Below, one piece after another: positions 56,380 through 64,000 of a stretch of 64,000 bases of DNA. The notes below the pieces were generated by a model. That model worked only from the letters and a program-made list of their open reading frames with translations. It did not search any database and was not told the origin of the DNA. This DNA is from Ananas comosus. Taxonomy: Eukaryota; Streptophyta; Magnoliopsida; Poales; Bromeliaceae. A program made the position numbers and the translations under genes. The stretch spans positions 4,534,171-4,598,170 of the forward strand of contig NC_033642.1 of the NCBI RefSeq assembly GCF_001540865.1, written 5' to 3'. The stretch's first letter is position 1; the number at the start of each line of letters is the position of its first letter.

Positions 56380-56667
56380 GGGGACCGGTCTCTGGAGGTG
56401 AGAGACCGGTTCCCTTGGCTGGGTGTAGTGGGGTTGCTTGATGCAACCGGTGCCTGGCAGGGAGGGACCGGTTCCCGAACGTGGTCCTAGCGAGAAATGC
56501 CGAAATTTGGCTAAGTCCTGAAAATCGAGCTCTCGGGGACCGGTCTCTCGGGCGAGGACTAGTCTCCCGAGGACCGGTCTCCCGGGAAGAGACCGGTTCC
56601 TGAATGCGTGCGCCCGAGGGAGGCCCTCTGGGACCGGTCCCAAGTCGGGGAGACCGGTCCCTCCGCG
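56380..56667. repeat. ACCGGT palindrome cluster (element B 3' LTR)
   Basis: The copy of the 5' LTR cluster; one unit reads GGACTAGTC in place of GGACCGGTC. Confidence 0.85.
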
Positions 56668-57781
56668 CGAACTCTGCCCAGTAAGGGCTGTGCAGTGGAT
56701 GGAAAGTTGAGGGGTTTTTATGCAAAATGGCCTTTATTAGAGTGGGTTGGGCCCTCTCTCTCCCTCACACTCATCTCTTTTCTTTCTCTCACACTCTCTT
56801 TCTCTCTTGCTCTCTCTCTAGAAAGGAAAGGAGAAGAAGAAGAACAAGAAGGAGAGGAAGGAAAAGAAGAGGAAGAACAAGAAAGAGAAGAAGAAGGAGA
56901 TCAAGAGGAAGGCTTTGGACACCTTCATCTCCCTCTCCTCTTCCTTTTGGTGTAGCACAAGAGGTAGGCTCTTCAACCCTAGCTCCTAGACTTTGGACTT
57001 TTGGGTTTTCATGCTTTGGAATGGGTCAAATGGACCCTAAGCATGCTTCTAAATAGATCAATCCCATGATTCTAGGGATTTATTGGTGGTTTGCTATAGG
57101 TGCAAACCTAGGGCACCAAAATGGGGTTTTTGTGAAAGTATGAGATTGATCTCATTTGAAGTCTTGGAAACCCTATTGTTAGGTCACAAAACGTGGGGGC
57201 GAAGTCGGTTTTGGCATTTGGCGAACCGGCGTGAAGTTCTCGGCAAAATAGGGCCGGGCTAGTGTTGACTTGGGCAAGGAAGGCTAAAGCCTTTTCGTAA
57301 AGTTCGCCGAGAAGAATTTCCGAGGCCTCTACATCAATTAAAGGTGGTGGGTGCCATCCCGAAGCTTTCGAACTCCTTTCTATGTCTTAGATTCTATTTA
57401 ATCTCATCTCTTACATGTTGCATTGTAGGATTGCATAGTAACTCCTTCCTTATGCTTTCTAAATGATAACCTAGTGTACTTGGAACGCTTGGTGACTTCG
57501 ATAGGTGAGGATTGGTTCGGAACGTGGATCCTATGATGCAAAAGACAAGAGGTGAACCCGATGGGGATATTGATGACATAGAAAGTAGTGCTAATGTTAA
57601 AGAACAAACGAGTGGCATCCAAACGTTAAATGATAACGAGTGGCATTAATGTAGTGTAAACAACACTAAAGGTTTGAGACCTAGGGATAGGTGAATCCCT
57701 TAGAAAATGCCTTGTGGATAAAGAACTTAGTAAACCTAAGTAACCTCACATGGAGAGGTTGTCGATGAGTCGATTGAGACA

Positions 57782-57976
57782 TTGACCCTAGTGTTAGGGC
57801 TTCCTCACTTGGAGAGGATTGTGATTGGGTTGTGGACCCTAGTGATATTGCTCCCTTACTTGGAGAGGATTCGATTGGGTATAGACTCTATTTGTAGAGC
57901 ATCCTCACTTGGAGAGGACTTGATTGAGTTGTTGACCCTAGACGTAGGGCGTCCTCACTTGGAGATGATTGATCTA
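57782..57976. repeat. ~50-60-bp tandem array (3' LTR copy)
   Basis: Same four units as 47172-47366. Confidence 0.8.
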
Positions 57977-58858
57977 GCTCACAGTCTGCGTTTGGGGTAG
58001 TATAGCCATCCAATCCCCACATGGAGGAGATTATCGACAAGTACTCCGGAGTGTCGCGCGACTAGGACCACTTGGAGGTCCGGACCACATGGAGGTCCGC
58101 AGACGGTCCCGGGCTTGGGTGCACTTGGAGCTCCCTCCCCACTTTGGGATTGAAGGGTGAGTTATAGGCGAGCCCTAGGGCCTCGCCACAGATTGGGTAA
58201 ATGGAAAGGTTAAAGGTTTAATAATGTCATTGAACATTGCTATTCGAATATGAATCGAATTAGCATGGTAGCAAACCTTTATTATATGATGCATGCATTC
58301 ATATTCATGATTATGGGCATAGTAGCATAGTTTTCCTACTATCGCATTTACAGCTTTCAGATACATATCTATCTATCTATCTGTTGTTACTTGTGCCCAC
58401 TTGGACCAAGTAGGGTGATCGGCAGAGTCGGCGGCTGAGCCCACTGGGAACTAAGGAAGATAGTTCTCACCCCACTCTATTTCCAGTGGTAGGTACAGGG
58501 CTGCCGAGGGAGGACCGCGGCAAGGGCATCGCGCCCGATCAGTGAGACCGTGGTAGTTAGTAGCTTTCCTTTTTGCATTAGTTCACTAATGTATTGAGAG
58601 AGAATCATTGTAGGTGAGGACATGGAGAGCTATGCATTTTGAGATGAAAAATGTATTCATTTAAAGAGAATGATGTAAATGGAAATGATGAAACTATTGT
58701 AATAGTTAGTAAAATACTCTCTTTATTTTACATGCTATATCTTGTGGATTACTTGCTTTTTGTATTGTTGGCATTGTTCGTGTCCTTGTGAATGTGTATG
58801 TTTAGAATTTAATTTCCTGGGTAAATTCTTGTACACATTCTTGTTGTTGAGCCTTGGG

Positions 58859-58880
58859 CGGACAGGGGAGGTGCTGTCCG
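58859..58880 (+). promoter_or_regulatory. LTR-end hairpin (Fam5)
   Basis: CGGACAG pairs with CTGTCCG over the loop GGGAGGTG, about 67 bases before the LTR end. The 5' LTR equivalent (near 48258) keeps five pairs. Confidence 0.65.
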
Positions 58881-58951
58881 TTTGGCAATCCGCCGCCGCG
58901 GCCGAATCGTGCCAAATTGGTAGTGGTTTCGGGGCGTGGCGTGACATGGAG

Positions 58952-59908
58952 GGCCGAGGCGATATCGTAAACTCATGAAAATGGATTTGAAGCACCGTGG
59001 CACATAACCGAAGACCTTAACTTTCGGATTGTGGATTGGAGGCCGTTCGGATAGTCGCGCGAGAGATCGGGCCAAACCGGGTGCCGGGTGCGCGGGAGGC
59101 CGATTGAAAGTGTTGACAAGCAATCGGAAAGCGATTTGAGGTGGGTTGTGTTTACCTAAGCGACTAAGTCGCCCTTTATGTCTAAGAAACATATGAATTC
59201 ATATTGATGCATGTTAATAAAATGACATAGCTAATGCGTGTGGACAATGTGATGCAAACTGCTAAGTAGATGCATATAAAATGATGTAATATAGAAATGC
59301 TTATTGACATAATGACATAGTCTAGAAATGCTAAATGTAATGTGCATGTTAATATGATAAGAAACCATGCTAGTGATATTTGCATGATAATGCATTGATA
59401 GTACATGCTAGTAAGTAAATGCATATTAATACATATGTGTATAATGAGCATGTTGGATAAGATTCGTGTACATGTAGACTCGAGATGACAATAGGATGTC
59501 AAGTAGATCGAGTGGCACTTAACCTAGTGTTAAAGAACATAGGTTGTGAATTAATCTAGAGTCATGTGAACTAGATCGAGTGGCACTTAACCTAGTGTTA
59601 AAAAACATAGGTTGTGAATGAATCTAGAGTCATGTGAACTAGATCGAGTGGCATCTAACCTAGTGTTAAAGAACATAGGTTGTGAATGAATCTAGAGTCA
59701 TGTGAACTAGATCGAGTGGCATATAACCTAGTGTTAAAGAACATAGGTTGAGAATGAACCTAGAGTTAATCGAATCTAGGTGTGTGGTATTAACCTAGTG
59801 TCGAGAACATAGGTTGAGAATTGAGCCTAGAGTTAAAGTAAACCTAGGATACGTGATAAAGGCATTGAACCTAGAGTCAGTTGGACCTAGGGTGAAAAGG
59901 ACACTGGA
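58952..59908 (+). mobile_element. Fam6 LTR, continued
   Basis: It resumes after the TGGAG duplicate. The part CATGAAAATGGATTTGAAGC through CCTAAGCGACTAAGTCGCC aligns with Fam3 (10046-10251), so Fam6 and Fam3 are relatives. It ends where a Fam2 LTR starts; the 3' end of the Fam6 LTR is not in the window. Confidence 0.8.
59505..59776. repeat. 68-bp tandem array, four units
   Basis: Units start at 59505, 59573, 59641 and 59709 with AGATCGAGTGGCA and contain CCTAGTGTTAAAGAACATAG. The first three are nearly identical; the fourth diverges at its end. Fam3 has a related but irregular run at 10690-10975. Confidence 0.92.
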
Positions 59909-61698
59909 TATAACACACTGGACCTGTGCAAATTGCGAGGTTCGAGTGATTGGATGTGTTTCGAGCTTTTCCACACTTGGTGAAGGGTTATGGAATATTT
60001 TTCGATCCAAAAAGTCCGAAAACTTGAGTTCTGGATGAGTCCTGAGAGTTTTTACTCTCGGGGACCGGTCCCTGATAGGAGAGACCGGTCCCCCAGTGAG
60101 CAGTGTTGCGCTGTCGGCGAGGCAACCGGTCCCTGGCGGGCGAGATCGGTCCCCGAGCACGTCTTCACAGTGAGAGACCGATCCCGCGCGGGGAGAGACC
60201 GGTTCCCGAACGATGGTTTCTCGAGTTCGACACGAGAGACCGGTCCCTTGCAGGGAGAGACCGGTCCCTCTGGGCGAAATCTGCCCAGACCGGGCTGATG
60301 CAATTTTGGCTTTTTGAGGGACCTCCTTGGATTTTGTTACTTTGGAGGGCCTAAATAGCCATTCCACCCTCTCCTTTCCTCATTTCCTTATTCTCACCCT
60401 CTCCCTACACCTTCTAGAGAGAGAAGAAGGAGGAGGAGAAGAAGAAGAAGAGGAGCTTACTTAAGGGAGCTTGGAGCTCAACCACCTTTCTCTCCTTTCC
60501 ACCTTTGCAAGGCTTGGAGCTTACTTGTAGGGCTTGTTAGTGGACCAATCCTCAACCCTAGAAGATTTGGAGCTTGTTTGGAGGCGTCTTGAGAGGTTAG
60601 TACTTCGATTCTACCCTTTGATCCTTGTTTTGGTAGATTTTTCTATATGGAACCCTAGAATGGGATTTTAAGGTTGATTTTGGAGCTTTTTGATCTAGGG
60701 CTTTTGAGGCTAGATTTCTTGAGTTAGAACCCTCCTTTGGGTTAGATTGGAAGGATCCTAGCCTTCTTTTGGAGCTTGAGAGAGAATTTCTACTCCCTAG
60801 GTGAGTTTTTGCCCTTTTCTTGTGGTTGTTAATTTATGAGCCTAGAGTTGCTCGTAACGCTCGTGTCTCTTCGCTCATTACTTTCAGGGTATTTTGAGAC
60901 TCGTGGACAACTTCTTTCGGCGAAACGAAGGACACCGCGACGGTTCGGTGGGTTTGACCTAGCCTGGCATATGAGAAATTCTCATATGCTATGTTTTATG
61001 CTTGTAGAGTAAAAAATTCATGCATTTCTATGTTAAATGTATTTATTGTGAATTTTAGGATGCTTAACATGCCTATATTATGTGTAAGAAATTTCGGGCC
61101 CCTATATAGTAGAGGGCTACCATGTGGGACTTGTACATGATTGGCATCCTATTGAGACTTGGAATCATATTTCCTAGTGTGAAAATGAGCATTACCTTCA
61201 TGCATTTTAAGCTATTCCTACTTGAGACTTAAAGGATCTTAGTAAGCCATAAAGAGGCATATGATAAGATTGACATGTGAGATCGTGAGCTAATGTCATA
61301 AAGCGGCATTGAGCTCGGGTTGTGTGGGAACCTAGTGGATAGGGCCATTGAGAGAATTGGAATATATTTGTACATCGAAATGTCTAAGTGTCATAAAGAG
61401 GCATTAGACTTAGTGAATGATAGGAGCTTCACATTGTGATCTAGAGCTAGATCATTGAGATGCTAGTGACTATTACCATGTTAGAAACATGATGATTGGG
61501 TACTTGAGACGATGATTACGCTTGCTTGCAATATGTGCTCATTCGCACATGCTTGTGAGGGTCGCTCCCTACAAACCGGCACTCCGGAGTTGGCCTACGC
61601 GACTTATGTTCGCTCGTGCAGTATCGAGAAACCTACGGGGTTGGGAGGGATAGACTCATTCCTAGAGTGGGAATGCTGGAGCTACCACCGACACTTAG
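59909..61698 (+). mobile_element. Fam2 LTR, plus orientation, interrupted
   Basis: It starts TATAACACACTGGACC (second base changed from G) and aligns with the reverse of 3833 to about 2100 in the Fam2 solo LTR. It contains the ACCGGT cluster, a GA-rich leader (60415-60460) and the CTCCGGAGTTGGCC block. It is cut at 61698 by a Fam4 LTR; the remainder would lie past the window. Confidence 0.85.
60060..60276. repeat. ACCGGT palindrome cluster (Fam2 LTR)
   Basis: About eight GGGACCGGTCCC-type motifs and decayed forms (GATCGGTCC, GACCGATCC). Confidence 0.82.
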
Positions 61699-64000
61699 TG
61701 TAATATACCGAAAATTCGGAAAATAAAGATGTCGAATTTTAGTCAAATTGACCAAAGTGCGAGGACGGTGCACTTCGGAAAGTCCGAAGGTGTTAAAATG
61801 ATTAAAAGCGAGTTACGGGAGGTTTTCGAGAGCTAAAGAATCAAATTCTGCAAAACTGCAGATTTTGAGCTCTCGGGGACCGGTCCCTGGTGGGAGAGAC
61901 CGGTCCTCGAACGCGTGAGAAATGAGACAGCCGAAAAATCGGCTAAGTCCTGAGAAACTAGCTCTCGGGAACCGGTCCCTGCCTGAGAGACCGGTCCCCG
62001 AGAGACCGGTCCCCCAAAGAGAGACCGGTTGCCCTGCGCGCAGCAACTCTGGCTGCGCGGGGAGAGCCTTCGGGAACCGGTCCCTGAAGGAGAGACCGGT
62101 CCCCACCTGCGCGAACAGCCCAGTCCAGGCAGTGTACAGAGATAAAAGTTGAGAGGTTTATTTGCATTTTTGCAACCCAATAGCTATGTATGAGGGCAAA
62201 TGAGATATTTCTCTCATTTCCTCACCCTCTTACACTCTCTTCTCTCCCTCTCCCTCTCTAGAAGACAAAGGAGAAGAGGAAGACAAGGGAAAGGAAGGAA
62301 AAGAAGGAAAAAAGGTGAAGAAGAAGATCAAGAGGTGAAGCAACTTCATCTTCTTCCTCTCTAGTGCAAGAAATGAAAGCTTATAAGATGAGCTTTGAAC
62401 CCTATTGTAGTAAAACCCTAAAATGGGCTTTGAATAAACCTAGAAATGGTTTTAATGGATTGTTTAGAGTCTTTGAAGCTTTCTTTTTGCTTCTTTAGAG
62501 ATCAAAGCCATGGTTTAGCTTGAGGTGAGCTTTGGCCACCTCTAATGGTGAAATCCAAACTAGGGTTTGGAATGAGCTAGGAATGGTTTAGATGAACTCT
62601 TTAGAGTATATTGAAGCTACTTTTGCTTCCCAATGAGATCAAACCCTAGGTTTGATATATGTATTGGAGCTAGGGCACCAAATTGGGGCTTTTGCTCATG
62701 GGTTATTTTAGTAGAGATTTTGGGCGTCTGTGTGCCGGGCAGGGAAGAACGAGGATCCTTAAAATTCAAAAAAATCGCGAAGTCACCTATGAAAGCCCTA
62801 CGAGTGTGGTGGTGGTGGCTTTCAACTCGTGAACTTCTCTCTATGGCCTTAATGTTGCATTTCAATTTGGAGCCATTATTGTACAGCTTTGTTTGCATTT
62901 GCTATTTTTAGGGTAAAAGAGATAATGAGAGATTTGTTGTTGTGCATTTTATTTTGGATACAAACTTGCGCTAATATGATTGGAGTAATCCTATATAAAT
63001 CGAAAAACCCTATGCTGTAGTCATAGAAGAAAAGTAGCATCGTCCAAAGTGAGCATAAAAAGCAGAGTGCACTTGTGACATAGATGCGAGTGGCATTTGA
63101 AACTAAAGTAAATGACATCTAGATTAGTGTAGCCCAAAGAACCAAAGTGATGTACAAAGAATGATGCATAATGACAATGTGAAAGTTAAAGTAAAGTGAG
63201 GCACATAAGAATAAGAATGTAAAGAACAAGAATCTAAAGTTAGCAAAAGTAAGGAAATGATAAAGACACGCAATCGACTGGCTAGAGTAGCAAACACGTG
63301 AAGTGACGTAAAGAACGACTAGAGTTAGTGGTAAAGTCAAGATTGAACTAATTCTTTGAGCTAAGGAATTCGATCATCACTTGCATGAGTTCCGTGCTCG
63401 AGGGCGTCGGCTCTCCCCTCGGCGGTGCGCTCCCGGAAGTTATGCATCCGGTTGGAGTAAACACGACGAAGGACGGTCCTAAGCGGTGAGTTCCTGCGAT
63501 GAAATGGATTTAAATTGAAGCAAGCAATGTGCGAACCCCGCGGCTTAGCCTTCGAGATCAAAGAATAAAGAATAAAGAACAAAGATCAAAGAACAAAAGA
63601 ACAATAGTAAAAGATAAAGAACGAAAGAACTGCATAATCCTGCATATTTAATGTTGAGCATATTCCTTGCTTATTGTCAGGCAAATATTAGCATCATGTG
63701 TACATTGTTACAATATTTCAGGCTTATTCCTTTCTATTATCAGTTGAGTTAGTCCTATGCTGGGGAATCAGTCGTGGATGTGTGGCGCGACACCCACTGG
63801 TAACTTTGTGTTGTGTTTCCACCCCACTATTTCCACAGAGCCGGGACCGAGGCGAGCCGCGAGCGTACCGAGGTAAGAGATATCGCCGCCTTATCAAGAT
63901 CAGCCACCAAAGTGGTTTCATTTTGTAGTTAAAGTACCTCTATGCATGCCCTCTTGTACAATGATGGTAAATGTGTAAAGGAAAAAATGTAATGGTATTA
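61699..64000 (+). mobile_element. Fam4 LTR, cut by the window end
   Basis: It starts TGTAATATACCGAAAATTCG after CTTAG (61694-61698, candidate target duplicate) and aligns with 26057-28390 of the Fam4 solo LTR. Whether it is solo or the 5' LTR of a full element cannot be seen. About 130 bp of the reference copy is missing near 62700. From there to the end single-base gains and losses are frequent. The mid-LTR hairpin (near 63790) is degraded. Confidence 0.88.
61877..62105. repeat. ACCGGT palindrome cluster (Fam4 LTR, right edge)
   Basis: About nine motifs in the same order as 26233-26465. Confidence 0.85.

Larger units (their letters stand above)
45592..58946 (+). mobile_element. Ty3/gypsy Del/Tekay-like element B (Fam5)
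   Basis: This complete element has target duplication TGGAG (45587-45591 and 58947-58951), two LTRs of 2752 and 2743 bp, an intact PBS, gag-pol, a hairpin and a polypurine tract. It is related to but distinct from element A. It is inactive through stops, several one-base indels and an inserted Fam4 solo LTR. Confidence 0.95.
56204..58946 (+). mobile_element. 3' LTR of element B (Fam5)
   Basis: 2743 bp, collinear with the 5' LTR and differing by scattered substitutions and small indels. The same parts are present: ACCGGT cluster (56380-56667), CT/GA leader, donor-like AGAG|GTAGGC near 56963, array (57782-57976), mid-LTR hairpin (58448-58466), LTR-end hairpin (58859-58880). Confidence 0.94.

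Noticed and set aside
1..64000. Host genes, tRNA or rRNA genes
   Set aside because: I looked for non-transposon protein motifs, tRNA-like cloverleaf sequence and rRNA on both strands. The only tRNA-related text is the primer-binding sites.

Overview
This window is nuclear DNA from a flowering plant, from the repeat-rich part of the genome. I find no host protein gene, tRNA or rRNA in it. Almost every base can be assigned to long-terminal-repeat (LTR) retrotransposons inserted into one another. Three features support a plant source: long (about 2.6-3.3 kb) LTRs beginning TGTA and ending TGACA, primer-binding sites TGGTATCAGAGC complementary to plant initiator-Met tRNA, and Del/Tekay-like Ty3 polyproteins with a chromodomain-like tail. 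I cannot name the species.

For this annotation I sort the Ty3-type LTRs into six families. Fam1 starts TGTAGTACACTGG and carries GTACCGGTAC palindromes. Fam2 starts TGTAACACACTGG. Fam3 starts TGTAA(T/C)ATACNGAAC and belongs to a gag-only element. Fam4 starts TGTAATATACCG. Fam5 starts TGTAAGGAAGTGG. Fam6 starts TGTAACATACCAG. There is also one Ty1/copia element.

Layout: 1-7421 is the 5' half of a minus-strand Fam1 element whose gag is split by a Fam2 solo LTR (1183-3833). It sits in the 3' LTR (7422-9025) of a minus-strand copia element. The copia body (9026-24699) is broken by a Fam3 element containing only gag (9062-19441). The copia 5' LTR (24700-24982 plus 41197-42659) is broken by Fam1 element A (24983-41196). 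Element A has a Fam4 solo LTR in its 5' LTR (26057-28755) and a Fam3 solo LTR between RNase H and integrase (34249-37296). Next, 42660-44567 is a mosaic of LTR fragments. A Fam6 LTR (44568-45591 plus 58952-59908) was split by Fam5 element B (45592-58946), which has a Fam4 solo LTR between RNase H and integrase (52257-54933). A Fam2 LTR (59909-61698) lies in the Fam6 LTR and was itself hit by a Fam4 LTR (61699 to the window end).

Most insertions can be proven by 5-bp target duplications. Every polyprotein is dead from stops, small indels, deletions or insertions. The cis-acting parts look better preserved than the proteins. The LTR families share a mid-LTR hairpin, hairpins near the LTR 3' end, ACCGGT-centred palindromes in the 5' part of the LTR, a splice-donor-like site after a purine-rich leader, and a hairpin next to the polypurine tract. 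Several of these hairpins show paired base changes between families. They are the most interesting signal in the window.
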